Positions 1 through 12,841 of a stretch of DNA of 64,000 nucleotides are shown piece by piece. Below the pieces are notes generated by a model. The model searched no databases. It saw nothing but the letters and a program-made list of their open reading frames with translations, and was not told where the DNA came from. Source of the DNA: Lobosporangium transversale. Its lineage: Eukaryota; Mortierellomycota; Mortierellomycetes; Mortierellales; Mortierellaceae. The stretch's first letter is position 1. Each line of letters opens with the position of its first letter. Where the stretch lies: contig NW_019029066.1 of NCBI RefSeq assembly GCF_002105155.1, positions 1-64,000 of the forward strand. The letters run 5' to 3'. Both the position numbers and the translations under genes were made by a program.

Positions 1-315
1 CAAAGAGACCCAGGTAGAGGAGCCGATCAAGGCGCAAACCATAGTCAACATCAAAAGCTCAGGAGTGGCAGCATACAGTTCAGTCGAAACAATTCCACTT
101 TTAATGGTCTCAGTGGTATTAGCACCGAGGAGGAAAGCACCAAAGAATTCACAGAAACAAGCGATGATCAAGGCTTGTGCAAGAGTAACGGAGCCAGAGC
201 CGACAGAGGTAGCGAATGAATTGGCAACATCGTTGGCACCAATACCATAGGCATCCATGAAGGCGAAGAAGAGACCGATCCCGAACAGAAAGGTATAATC
301 ATGAACTTGCATCAT
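1..315 (-). CDS. PHO89: PHO89-type sodium/phosphate symporter (PiT family), 5' part only
   Basis: Reading the minus strand from ATG 315 gives 105 residues with no stop before the window edge. Residues about 23-38 contain GIGANDVANSFATSVGS, the N-terminal signature of the inorganic phosphate transporter (PiT/PHO-4) family, between hydrophobic stretches that look like the first membrane helices. Family members import phosphate with sodium across the plasma membrane; the yeast member is PHO89. A second in-frame ATG follows at once, so either Met could start the protein. No intron is seen in this part. The rest, including the second signature repeat, lies outside the window, so it cannot be told whether the gene is intact. 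Confidence 0.88.
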   Translation of the reverse strand, partial: MMQVHDYTFLFGIGLFFAFMDAYGIGANDVANSFATSVGSGSVTLAQALIIACFCEFFGAFLLGANTTETIKSGIVSTELYAATPELLMLTMVCALIGSSTWVSL

Positions 316-1501
316 TTTCGGTTATATAATAATGTGATGGAGTATGTGAGGATGGGGAGGAGGAACACAAATAGTATTATACTGACTACTGTGTTGTTTG
401 AAAGGAGGGATTGACCCTGAAGAACGGGTCTAAGGATTGGCTGTCTTGTTAGTCAAAGGGCAAGGAACGAGGAACAAAATGAACGAGGGATCAAAAGGGT
501 ATTTATATAATTATAAACAATCCTGCAAGATGGGACAAAGTTGGGTGAGAGGACTGAATGATTTTCGAGAATGGTCCCAATGTGGCAAACCAGGCAAATA
601 CACTAAGGAAATTGATCTTAGAGATCTACTGCATGCTAAACCTTATTCGTGGTCAACGAAAGTCGGCGAAGTGTGCTGCCTCAAATTGGAGCCTGTATCA
701 CTCTGGAAACATTTTGCTTGCCAATCAGCTTCTTAAGAGCTTGGAGTGCTGAAATCGCAGTGTCTGTTTGGTTTATGCAATCAATCGCCTGATGTTCCAA
801 AAGATTTTCCTCTCAATTTTACACCCTCAGAACAAGCTTAAAATTAAAGACAGCCGTGCTCTGGTGGTAGCCAATCAGATCACGTCCCAAGAAAAACGTG
901 CAGGTAGAACGCACCGCCCACTTGTCCCTGCACGTTGCTCTTTGAATGGTCAGGAAAGGATTACAAGACTGCATTTACATGTGCAACATTCAAATAATGA
1001 TCCGAAGAGCTTCTTTCTCTATTCTTACTTTTCTAGCCTTCATGCCAATGTGTTTCGAGGCATTCACCACGACTGCTTGGATACAAACTTGTCTTTCATA
1101 ATGCACACTGTATCTGTCATAATACTTTTAAATCATTTGTATAATATATGCTATATTATATTATTTATGCTAATTTAATTAGTTAAATTCCCGAAGGATA
1201 AGATGCTACAGATTATGAAGGTAATTCAGAATAATATTCATATATAAAATACACCCAACTCCACAATATTGCGTGAATACCTAATGAAGTCTCCGACTGG
1301 AGTCTTGAGAAAAAAAAGAAAAGAAAAGAAAAGAGGGCAACAAAATCAAGCGCCGAGAGCCACAAACAAGGTTCCGCACAGGACCATGCTTTCTAGTACT
1401 CTACGATTATTGGCCAATGAACACACATCAGGCTCAGGAACATTCACAATGTCATGCAGCCTTGTATTTAGACTATGTTCTTTATTTGGAGAATGGTTGT
1501 T

Positions 1502-1537
<36 letters not shown>

Positions 1538-1773
1538 GTTGACAAGATCTTCGTTTCAGGTAGATTATAGATCCAAATATGAACTGTTTTTCAGGAGAAT
1601 GATGAGTATAAGCTACATAGGCTTTGTATACATGGTATGCAGCATAGTAAGCAAATCTCTCTATCAATGTCTTCATATTTCATTGCTTTCATTTTCGGAC
1701 AACAATTGAAATAACAACAATAGACTACTATAGTATATACACACATATATATTTACTACCAGGCAAAGCGTCG
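316..1773. other. Intergenic, upstream of the phosphate transporter
   Basis: No convincing gene is seen. ORFs up to 146 codons lack family resemblance and a sensible start context; one spans a poly-A run at about 1505-1535. The part next to the transporter start is presumably its promoter. Confidence 0.5.
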
Positions 1774-2347
1774 CAATGTTTCCTACTAGTAACTTTTCTT
1801 TTCCATTTTTAAAGGATCATCTATGTAGCCATGGATTATAATTGGCATAAATAAAGGCCTATTTTCATTTATATCATTATTGAGTATTGTGTCTTCAGCC
1901 TGCCTTTAACGAGGATATAATGATTCTTTTTTTTTTTTTTTTTTTTTTATTTTTATTTTTATTTTTTTTTATTTTTTTTCAAACAACTCATTGAGACACT
2001 TTTGCAAGTGTGTGTTTTAGAGAAATCAATCCTTCGCGTTTCCTTAAATCTGACCGGTTCGTATCAAAGTTTATGCTCCCCCAGATATATACTACGGCTG
2101 CAATTCTGTAGAATCAAGCTTTAGCTTTATTCTTGAGGCAGCTATGTAAAGAAAGAGTCGCTAAATTTCATATATAGGGAAATATTATTTTTGTATGTAT
2201 TTTGTTCTTCGAATCAACTTATCGAACCAACGCATTTATATAGGAAAATAGTGCAAAGTCAGGACTACCGAGTTTTTAGCAATGCTACCCAATAACGACG
2301 AATAGCGAAGCAGGTGCAGTATATATTATGTTTGTATTTTACTATGG

Positions 2348-2378
<31 letters not shown>

Positions 2379-2775
2379 ATAGTAAATCTCATAAGAGTAA
2401 CACCTAGGAACCGGACGAGCTAACAATCAGGTATATTTGCCATGAATCAGCCTTCCTACAAAAGCTATTTCTAAGATCATGAAGTTGGATCATTCCTGGG
2501 TGATACCCAATCCCAATATCTTAAATGCCATCAGAAAACTAGATATTGTTTCTCAACACAACTATCTCAAGGATTAAGTTGATAATGAGTTGTTTGAAAA
2601 AAAAAAAAAAAAAAAAAAAAAAAAGAATCATTATATCCTCGTTAAAGGCAGGCTGAAGACACAATACTCAATAATGATATAAATGAAAATAGGCCTTTAT
2701 TTATGCCAATTATAATCCATGGCTACATAGATGATCCTTTAAAAATGGAAAAGAAAAGTTACTAGTAGGAAACAT
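1774..2775. repeat. About 1-kb inverted repeat (foldback-like) with 192-219 bp arms
   Basis: The left arm (about 1774-1992) and right arm (about 2584-2775) are reverse complements. About 155 bp beginning CAATGTTTCCTACTAG reads identically in both by eye. The arms then continue through a homopolymer tract (poly-T left, poly-A right, of different length and purity) to the shared inner end CAAACAACTCATT. The 591-bp centre (1993-2583) is AT-rich, has no convincing ORF, and contains a (TA)n run at about 2351-2378. No clear target-site duplication was found. It could be a foldback-type mobile element, a recent inverted duplication, or an assembly artefact. Confidence 0.85.
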
Positions 2776-3225
2776 TGAGACTTTAATATTGCTATGAAGT
2801 CTGAATATACCAGGATCAAAATAAGGACAAAGTTGTGTATCCAGTACAAAGTTTCTATAATACTTTTTTTAACTTGTTGCATTGATGCTATAATGCAAAG
2901 ATGACCTACATGTATAGTATGGCTTTGTTCGTTCCAGTCTTCTTGACAAACAAAAAAACATTCATATCACATATCACACTCCCTTCTTTTCTTTCATATC
3001 AATAACAATTGTAATTCAGGACAATTTCAACGATTTTCAATCATTGTTTAGAGAAAAATTATGTCGTTCACACACTGTTTTCATTAAATATCGTCGAAAA
3101 TTATTATTCAACGCTTTATGGTATCAGGGATTATATGTATGATAAATGATGAGAGAGATGATTAAAACAAAATAAAGAGAAGTATCAGCAAGGTCATAAA
3201 AGAGGATTGAAAGAGCCTATTTCAT
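2776..3225. other. Intergenic, 3' side of the DUF3712-like gene
   Basis: AT-rich sequence without a supported gene. It probably holds the 3' UTR of the minus-strand gene that ends at 3226. Confidence 0.4.
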
Positions 3226-6200
3226 TTAAGGACTCTCGGGTGATGGAGATGGTACCGTCACATCTTCAGAAGGAGTTGGAGGTGTCGTAGGTTCTGTCGT
3301 AGGTTCTGTCGTTGGCGTTCCCTCAACTGGAGGAGCTGGCTCTTCAGGGACAGGGCTAGGCGTGGGCTCCGTCGGTGAAGGCAAGATTTCATCCGTCGTA
3401 GTGGGCACAGGCGATGGGATCGTAGCCGTCTCTGTGGCAGTGGCAGTGGGAGTGGGGGTAGCAATAACAGTTGTATTGGTGGGTGCGATTGCTTGTTCAG
3501 GGTAAGCATAAGGCTTCATATAAGCCCAGTCCTGAGCAGTCATAGTGACCTGCAGGGGAAGTCTCTGGTAATCTGGGGATGGGTACAGATAATCGGTGCC
3601 CCAATAAGGATTAATTCTTACGGGATCGTCGCCCAGTCTGATGACAGGGCCCATATTGTAAGTGCCTCGGAAAGACTTTCCAGCTTGGGCGTTGCTCTCG
3701 AAGTATTCAGAGGCGCCAGCAAGCATTGATTTTATCACACGCATCTTGTACGTTATAGTGGCAGATTCACCGGGCTTCAATGTAAACTTGAACTCACTTG
3801 CAGGGGCAGGTTCGAGCACACTCCAGCCATTAGAGAAAATTGGGTTTTCCAATGAAGTATCCGTTGCGAGAGTGAAAAAGCCGTCGATCCCAGCCGGAAA
3901 CTCAGCAGGGTCACCGAAAGAAGCAAGGAAATTAACAATGCTACCGAAGTAGGGGTTGTTAAATGTGCCAGTTACATCAACCAAACCATCTGTTGCAGTC
4001 TCAGGTGATGCCTTGATGCTCCAGTCCAAATTATATGGAATTATACTAAACTTCTCTGGCAATCCCAGTGCGATAACCATATGAGTGACAAGTTGGTTCA
4101 ATCCTGCTTCCAATGCTGGGTTCTTGGTCGTACTACCATATAAAGTTACGGTGGTATCCTGCGTATAGATATTACCCGCAATATATTTAGCCGCATCAGT
4201 GTCTGTCAGCGTCACTGACACTGGGACTTGATTATCACCTGGAGCTAATGTCAGGTCAAAGATAGTCGATACGCCGGCATATTGCTCGGGTGTGGTGTCA
4301 AGTCCAAGCTTCATATTAAGATCTCCGATCTTCAAGGTAAGCTTGCTCGGGTTGTAGATGTTGACGATATTTGCGATGAAGGTGCCTCCATTAACGGGGT
4401 TAAGGCCCAAACTACTGACATATTCAATGCGCTGCAAGCCTTGAAGGCCATCCAGTGAGGTCTTCACATCCAACTTGATGCCCTTGACCTCAATCTGACC
4501 AAGCGCTCCGAGATCAAGGATCGAATCGGCTGTTCCACGAAGACCCATCTCATACGTCGTAGCTTCGTTCAAGTCTCCAATGAAAGCCGTATACACTTCA
4601 TGAGACCCATCTGCAACCACCAGAGGGGCCGCAGGCGATGTAGACTTGACTGTGTCTCCAGAAGCAACGGCATCGGCATAGGGCGTGCTCAACCTACCGA
4701 CAAGCTCACCATTCTTATCCAAGATGTCAACATTCTGGCTGAGCTTAACGATAGGGGCTCCATTAGCGAAAGGGAGATTAGTTTTGGCTGTGATGGATGA
4801 AATGGCTGTAGGTGCCCAGACGCAGGATTCACATGTAAAGTCCATGGACATGGCATCGATGGCGACTGAAACAATTGGTGGGGCGGTGAGGGGAGGCAGA
4901 GATGTATGAAGCAATAATGACTTGATCGCGGTGTCTAGCCATGAAGTTCCAGGGGCACCTGCTCCTTGAGCATCCAGCTCTGTTGCGACGCCACCGAGTG
5001 CGTTCTGGAAAATGCCAGTCAGGTAGGGTCTTAGGTCACCATTTTCGCTAGAGATGGTGGCATCCAGGGCAAAGCTAGAGCTTCCATGGGGAACAAGGGT
5101 CAATCCCGTCGCTACAGCTGGTCCCAGGACCTTCCCGTGGAACATAGTATTGAAAATCGAGGTAGGGATGGTCATGCCGATGGTTGAAGGGTTAGTGATG
5201 GAAGCACTGATAACCATGTGCAGTCCAGCAGCATCAATTGCGTTGATAATGTAGCTAGACAACTCTAAGCCCGCAAGCTTGTTGAATCCATCCAACGTAA
5301 CTGTCTTGGACATAGTCACTCCTGGAAGGGCGACACCCATGGCGTTAACAACCAAACCATCCGTCGAGATGGTCCACTGGAACTTCTCATTGTTCACTGC
5401 AAAGACGTTAAAGTCGGTGAAGGCTGCCAAGTCTGTGATAGTGAACTCCACGCCCTTCAGGTCCAGCTCAGCACCCTTGTTTGCGATGGCTTTGACGGTA
5501 GGCATCATCATGGATCCAATAGCCTTGCCATTGTATGCAATCGTCACGGGCTTGGGGAACTGGATCTCAGCATCCAAGGGACCAGTCTCTGTGATGGCTC
5601 CTACAATATCTGTCTGAAAGCTGGTCTCACCGGGAGCAAGGATGTTGATTGAATCAAAGGCAAGGATAGAGCGCTCGACCAAGAGTTGAGCAATGGGCGT
5701 ACCGACAATAGGAATAAGCTTCAAAATGGTTTGGTCAGTGCTAGTAGGAACTCCATTCTGAGTGTAGGGCATTGTCACCTGATAATCACCAAGCTTGACA
5801 GTGGTAGTCATGGTAATATCGACAGCAAGGCCAGACATTGCCTTGATTACAAAGTCGGCAACATTGAAGCCATCGAACAAGCTTGATGGAGGATTGCCGC
5901 CTTCCTGGAGCGCAAGGAGGCCATCGAATGCATCAGTGTTCAGACCATTCTTGACTGCTTGAGCACGGATCAAGGTGACAAGGTCATGAGGATTGGTGTT
6001 CATTGCCAAACTTGCAGTAATGGTTCCCTGGCCAGCTCCGGGGATCACTGGAGGGGAAGAGAATGAAGAAACGACTGTACCAAGTGAAACACCATTGTAG
6101 GTAATCGCAGAGTCGATGGATAAAATGCTCATATCAGGAACGAAGGGGTTGTTGACAGTTACAACAGTCTGGGCAATACCGTTGACGAGAGTAGTGTCGA

Positions 6201-8412
6201 GGACAACCAAGGAAGCGCCTGCAAGCAACTTGGACTCCAAGCCAGGCATTTGCGAGCCAATGTTAAGGGCACCAAAAGCAAGAGAGAGGGATTCAACGGC
6301 TGTGCTGCTAGGAGTGCCAACAATGCTTACGGAAGCGCCAGCGCCACTGGTGTACAGAGTCAAGAGCTCCATGCCTTCAGGTGAGGATGCGGGATCGATT
6401 GTTGAAGAGGCTTGGACAGTGTTTGCACCAGGGACGATGGCCAGGTTGGGCATTGTCACAGTTCCAAGACGCACACCATTGTAGATCAAGTCGAGGACGA
6501 CATCTCCAGCGCTCAAAGAGATAGAAGATGGGTTCACAATCACAACAGTGATGGCCATGGTCAAGTCAGTGGCGGTACCAGATACAACCTGAAGAGAAGT
6601 GATTGTGGGAGCAGGATTGGCAAGGCTCTGCAAACCACTGAGCTGGGTCGAGGCATTGAAAGGAATGTCGACCAGGTTGACAGTTCCAATCGAGGTATTG
6701 GCAAAGACAGAAGCAAATCCAACAACGTTGAAACCGAGATCGGAGCCAACAGTCAAGTCACGGTTAAACTCTTGGAAGGCGGCATAGGAGGGCTCAGGGA
6801 CGTTAAGAGGTGTCTCCAAGAGATTAAAGGTTAAGGTGCCAGCCGCCATATCAGAGGATGAGGGGTTATAAGTCGAGTTGAGGTTGGCGATGACGACATT
6901 GTTGCGGCTTAGTGCAAATGAGTTGGCGACCTGAGTGAACGCGATATTGAATCCAAAACCATCAGGGAGGGTGTAGTTGGCAAGGACACCAGTGGAGGTT
7001 GTGATAGGTTGGTATGCAGTCGGGGGAGTGAAAACTAAACCCAGTGCACCCAAGTTGAGGCCCTTGATCAATTGGAGTGGGGCAGGGCTCTGGAGTGGGA
7101 CAGACAACTTCAAGTTTTTGACAGCAGCCGACAACCATTCAACAGAGTTCACGCCATCGGGCTTGACTTCAAAGCCTGTTGCGATGGTCTCGGTTACAAC
7201 GTTGCCAATGTAGCGCGACATCATCTCGGAGGTAGCAGCAAGGCCTTCAGCGGTCGTCTGGGGGATAAGGACGCCCTTCATGCTCAAAGTTTGGGGGCCA
7301 CGCATCATGGTCAGGTCTGAGGAGGTGACATATCCCATCAAGGTGTTCTTGTACGAGATGGCGAGTGTCAGGCTACCCATGTACATCTGGATGGATGAAG
7401 GATTGTTGACCTCGGTATCGATCTCGATGAGAATGCCTTTGCCAGTGGGATCATCACCAGGAAGCGAGAACCTTTTAATTGTGACACCAGACAGGCCCTT
7501 GAATGCTTATAATACATAATACACACACAAAGGATAAATACAGTCAATAAAAATACAAATATACATGTTGATAGGACAGATGAATAAGGACTCTGGTCCT
7601 TGACGAGTACTCACCATTGACTGTGACATCTTTGCTCAGGTCGAGATCTTTGACAGTGTGGCCAAGAGCTTTCACGTTTAGTTTACCCTCAAGGTGCCAG
7701 ACGAAGGACTCGGCGTTCAGCATAAAGCTCGAAAACTCAGTAAAAGCAGCTTCATCAGTGACAGTGAAGCTGCTCTGCAGATCCAAATCACCTCGTCCAC
7801 CACTGCATGGCGGAACATGAAGAAAATGAATGAATGTGTTATTCGTAAGCGGAAGAAAGCAGAAGCGCATATTGTAAGCAGCAAGAAATACAATTGAGAA
7901 GGAATGTTGACTTACGCAGCGCTGCTGGTGCCGGGGATCAGAGTGGTGCCGAGCACCTTACCTTCCCAGGAAACAGTGACGATGCCAGGGAATGAAATGT
8001 CAGCATGGAAGGGACCTGTGTTTTGCATCTCTCCTTTCATCACAATGTCCATCGAGGTTGGAGTGGGATTTGTAATATCCTGAAAAGGAAAGAGTCCATG
8101 TTAGATGTAAAATAAAAAACGATGTTCATGCATTGATCTTTTCCCCTCTCAGCGTTTGTTGCCTAAAAAAGATAGACTTACGATTTGTGTTAAGTTGATA
8201 GTCGACTTGTTCATCAAACCTTGGGCAATCTTTGGCATAATGACATAGAGTGCCAAAATGACTGCGACAACGACGGTGATGATGGTAGTGGGGATGCAGC
8301 AGATCCAGAACTTACGACGACGATAGAATTTTGGACGGGTGGGCTGCTTCACATCCTCATACTCATCAAATTCATCGTTGTGCTCGTCCTCATCACGAAT
8401 ATCGAAAGCCAT
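3226..8412 (-). CDS. Giant single-pass membrane protein with tandem DUF3712/LEA-like beta domains
   Basis: Four exons are proposed: 8412-8182, 8079-7916, 7802-7615 and 7505-3226. All introns are GT-AG and the frame is kept, giving 1620 residues. The N-terminus is acidic, followed by a basic patch and one membrane segment at about residues 35-60. The rest is a long array of diverged repeats of about 130-150 residues, with recurring signatures such as NPSSI, YNG..LG and PG.N, as in DUF3712 and late-embryogenesis-abundant-type (LEA-2) beta-sandwich domains. The C-terminal 85 residues or so are a Pro/Thr/Ser/Glu-rich tail with no hydrophobic GPI-type end. Topology suggests a short cytosolic N-terminus and a lumenal, vacuolar or extracellular array. 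Yeast Tag1 is a family relative by layout only. The molecular function is not known. Confidence 0.85.
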
Positions 8413-10891
8413 TGTGGAAAGTGGTGTTGTACTAAATGGCGAAATGGACTAATAAAAATCACAACGGCCAAGCAGATAGTACTAAGGTAAAGGCGAATGA
8501 ATAAAGCAAAAAGGGGGCGGCGAGGAAAGAATGGAAGGGTGTGGAAAGGGTGAAGAAGATGGTAAAGAGGGGGGGAAGTGAGAGGGACTTTAGGATAGGC
8601 TTTGGTTCACCAGCAGGTTGTTGCCAGACCACACCCATGCTTTGTATTTATACTATCAAGACATCTGGAGATATTTTTTATTTGCTGCTGTGAACTCTAG
8701 ATGGGAACTGAATAAACGAATAAATAAAAAACAAATGAATATGTGTATATATTATAAATAATATATACGATACATGAATAATGTCCTTGTTGGTGGCATT
8801 GTTTTTTGTTTTTGTGTTCGTATTTGTCAACTGGGTTGCATTAAGACATGGACACATAAAAAAACAAACATGATATAGGCGCCATGTCAGCATATTTTAT
8901 TTTTCTCTTTTGCCGTCTTTACTCGTGTTACTGGCTGCCAATGGTCTTCTGAGGGTGCAGAAGAATGCCATTTAGAAAACTGATACGGTATTGACATGTA
9001 TCCCTACGAACCCCTTCGAATCCATTGCATTTTAGGGGATGAACCTTTCCACTGGTATATGAAATGGACGTAAAATCACTCATCGCTCATTTCATATCAT
9101 ATCATTTGCCTAATTTTTTTCTTCCGCAACGCGAAAAACAAACATGAGAGCCAAAATAATGGAGACATATGAACAAGATGAAAAAATAGAAAAATTCGCC
9201 TTGGTCTTTTACGCACGCACAAACATTGCACACCCACATTAATGTGAGTGCAGTACATGTACATGTATACATAAACATCTTCTTAAAGAAGGTTAGCCTT
9301 AAGAACAGCAAAGAAGAAAAAGCAAAGTAGCCAATAGCACGCAGCATAAAAACATCGCTGGCGGCGTGGCGGCTCTTATTTTTTTTCTCATCCCCAAGCT
9401 GCAAGTTTGTGCTACAAACAATCAGCATTCATATCGTTCAGAGGACTTTCTTAATCCACATTTCGATTGTTACGCCTCCACAGTGACAAAACGTAAAAAA
9501 ATAACACAAACCAAAACATCAAAACAACAAACAAAAGACATCTCTGTATTCTCCCACATGCGTTTGAATGTATTTTTTTCGTCTTCGCCTCTCTTGCTCT
9601 CCTAGTGTAACTCTTATGAATCAGCAGAAATGCATCCTGCTCCATTAGAAGACGAGAAGAGGCAGACTAAGGTTATATGGAGGAATTTGAAAAGTACATG
9701 TAAAAAAAAAAAGAAGAGCCTTGTATATATTTGTAAACCACACTTCCTGCCTGGCGCTTCTATTGGGGCGAGGGCGAACAAGGAAAAAATTATCGGGTTG
9801 TGGGATCCGAGGGACATTGAAATATTGCCAGAGCCTTTGATAAGCATCAAACCAATGTTCTAATGTTCATATAATGTATCAGGAATCTTATAAAGACGTT
9901 GTATCGACTATCAACTAGAATTAAGCCCTTGTAGGCCCATGCTGGAAGTAACCTTATAATGACGCTTGCGTAGTGTCCTGCAGAGGTATATAAATTGCTT
10001 AGCAAATGTTTAATGATTCTCATCCTTGATCTATCCTTTCTACGCCTTCATTTTTCGTTTTAATGACCTTCTCACCGTTGACATATGACCGCGATATGGA
10101 TATAAATTCATAGTGATACATGTATATCGTCGATCGCTTTTATTTCTTTCTTTATTTCTTTATTATTGTTGCTGTTGTTTTTTTCTATTGTTGTTTTATT
10201 TTTGATGACAAAAACAATTCACGAATAAAGGTTTGTATTTTTGTGTTTATACTTGCGTGATAGATTGAAAGAATAGCAGGGGCCACAAAGGCATTTCAAA
10301 GTGAACAAGAGTAGGGGGGTGCGTGCAACATGTAGCAAAGAGCCTCGTTTTTTTGTTTATCTTTGTCTTTGCGCCAAGTCCTGAGACCAAGCACTGCAAA
10401 AAAAAAAAAAGTAAAGTTTCTTTTCGTCAGGTGTTCTAATGGAATGATGTGGAGGAGTTAATGTTTATGGAGCATGAGTACAAGAAGGCAAAAAAAAAAA
10501 AAAAAAAAAAGATGAATGTGTGTTTGAGCCCGAATCAATACAAATGAGTAGAGAAATGTCGATTTATGGAGCCCTTCGGAATATGGGGCCTTCTCGTCTT
10601 TCCAGACGGACAAAACTAAGGATCGAACCAATAATGTGATCCGGGATCCTTTGTAGTACAGACATCCTGAAATGCTGGGAATAACCAAACAATTCATTCT
10701 GCTTATAAAATGAAAAAAATATCAAGGAATTTTTATTAAATGTAAAATACACCTTTATATAGTTATACAGAATGCAAATCGTCGTTATCCCTCACATGAA
10801 TTCCTCTCCGGCCACCATGACATGGCGAAGTCCCTACTGTGACTAAGCCAAATTTCGATACTACATGTGCTATGGCCATTTGTACTTCACT
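8413..10891. other. Intergenic, about 2.5 kb without a supported gene
   Basis: The side next to 8412 is purine-rich and likely the promoter and 5' leader of the DUF3712-like gene. The rest is AT-rich with poly-A/T runs (e.g. 10488-10510). ORFs here, up to 108 codons, are low-complexity and resemble nothing I know. A minus-strand AATAAA near 10731-10737 (TTTATT on the plus strand) could be the poly-A signal of the GH16 gene. Confidence 0.45.
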
Positions 10892-11761
10892 TTATGGTCT
10901 GTATCGGATGTTCCTGAACTGCGCCTGTGGAACCTGTCCATCGGTCGGATACTCAAATTGACCTGCCCATTCGATATTGACTTCTGGATTGACCTGAGTC
11001 CACGAGTTAATGACCAATCTATAATTGGTATCCCATGGTTTGGTAGTAGGAATGTCCGTACGGTTTAGGACGAGCTCCCCATCTATAAACCATGCCACAT
11101 AATTCTTCCGCCACTCGAACGAATATGTATGCCAATCTTCAGACGTGTCAAATGAAAGGTCAACAGAGACAGGATTCTGTTTGTTGTCATGCCAGATATT
11201 CATCCACGCGATATTATTATTTAAACCTGTTAGTTCCACATCGATTTCTGTGTCTCCATTCGCGATCAAGAAGAATGCTGTAACGTGTCCGACGACGTTA
11301 GAGGCGATCATGTCAATAGAATAGTGACCATACGCTAAGTCTTCTTCCTGGTAGATAAGCTCGCCACATGAATAAGGCTTCAGATCAGAGTCTTTGCCGA
11401 TGGTGATACGAGTACCGGAGCTGCTCTCGTGTACTTGAGTGTCTCTAAAAGAGCATCCCCATCTGAGTAGAAGCAATAACCATGATATCCATTTATCTTG
11501 TTTAGTAATTATAAATAAGTCTTGGAAATATAGATATGCTCGTATAACAGTTGTACTCCTGTCGTGTGAATGTAGACGGTGGCTCTTTTTATTATCAGAG
11601 TCGTTTACAGCAACTGAACCTTACCTCTCTGGTCCATAGCCATCCGCGGTAATAAAGTTGTCGTGGTTCTTAAGTGACTCATGAAATGACCCTTTAGCGT
11701 GTGATGCTGCCAGGAAGGATGCGAGTAATGAAAGAGATGAAAGTAAGGATGTGGATCTCAT
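10892..11761 (-). CDS. Secreted glycoside hydrolase family 16 protein
   Basis: Two exons, 11761-11625 and 11462-10892, joined by a GT-AG intron inside an Arg codon, give 235 residues. Residues 1-22 are a signal peptide ending near SHA. The GH16 catalytic signature ExDxE is present as TEIDVELTG: Glu118 nucleophile, Asp120, Glu122 acid/base by family convention. Downstream W/F-rich strands (HTYSFEW, VAWFIDGE) are typical of the concanavalin-A-like jelly roll. GH16 enzymes cut or transfer beta-1,3/1,4-glucans, and the fungal CRH group links chitin to glucan; the exact substrate cannot be read from sequence. It is a bare catalytic domain, with no carbohydrate-binding module or GPI signal. It likely acts in the wall or outside the cell. 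Confidence 0.88.
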
Positions 11762-12841
11762 TTTCTGTTGTTTCTTTTGTTTTGAGGGATATCAGTATTC
11801 GCGCAGATAGCTGAGGGATTTGAGATGTAAGGATGAAAGAGGTGTGGATAATAATCGAAAGTAGACCCTGTTTGTTTCTATTTTATACGTTAGCGATACC
11901 CTCGATATCAATGAAGCATTAAAGTGCCATTGTCGATAGGACGTTAATCCAGTTAGGGTGAAACATCTTGCTATTTGTTGCCGAGGCCGAGAAGCAACAG
12001 AGGCAAGGGTGAGCAGGAACATTTAAAAAGGGTCTCAAGGATTAGAACCCTGGTTGAGTGCGCAATAAGTCAATCCTTCTCAGCCACACCATTTTTATGG
12101 GATTTTGGGGTTGAGCACATATTTTTTGTCTTTGAGAAGAGACTTTGTTTTCTTTGGTTAATTTGTTTTACACTGAAGACTAAACAAGGACACAGACACA
12201 CGTAATTGCATTTTCATCCACTTATTAGAAGTGTCTAAAAAACAAAGTGAACAGGGATACGCTGCACAAAGCACTTGTCAAGTGAGGGAGGTAGTAATCG
12301 TTTCCTTTGCGTATAGACACCAAGTTCTGTTAATAATATTAAAACGACTGCGCTTGCGCATTTCGTTGGTTGCGTTAAAATTGCCATTTTAGGAGTACAT
12401 TTATTTGAGAGCATGTCATTCCCACTCCCATCCACATAATTGTGTGTTTTCACACTTTCCCCTTCCTTTTCACCACCTACCCTAGTAGAGGAAGATGAGT
12501 TGATGGAGGAATTAATGGGAATATAAGAATATAAAGGGAGAGAAAGAGAAAGGGAGAGAGAGTCAAGAGATGAGATAAACAAAGGTTCAGGTTCCCGACT
12601 TATGGTGACTTATGGTGATACAGGGAGGTATAGTTTAGTCAACACACAGCCTGATTTTGTTATGTTTGAGCAGCAATTTATCCAGTTACAACAGCCGCAA
12701 CATGTTTCTTGTCTCTTTCTCTCTTCCTTTCCACTCACAATCTATTGTAATCATTCAAAGACGACCAGTAATAGCAGCAGCATTCGTCGCTCGATTGATT
12801 CATTCTTCTCATTCTTCTCATTCTTCTCATTTTTCCTCTCC
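11762..12841. other. Intergenic between GH16 and the Zn2Cys6 regulator (divergent promoters)
   Basis: The two flanking genes diverge, so both promoters lie here. A direct repeat of TTCTTCTCA occurs at about 12803-12832, just before the regulator's ATG, in a pyrimidine-rich leader. No gene is supported. Confidence 0.45.

Noticed and set aside
437-1178. ORFs of 99 and 136 codons in the first kilobase
   Set aside because: No family features, no splice partners, and composition like surrounding intergenic DNA.
9102-9428. 108-codon minus-strand ORF
   Set aside because: Phe/Cys-rich chance translation in AT-rich DNA; no homology cue and no conserved structure.
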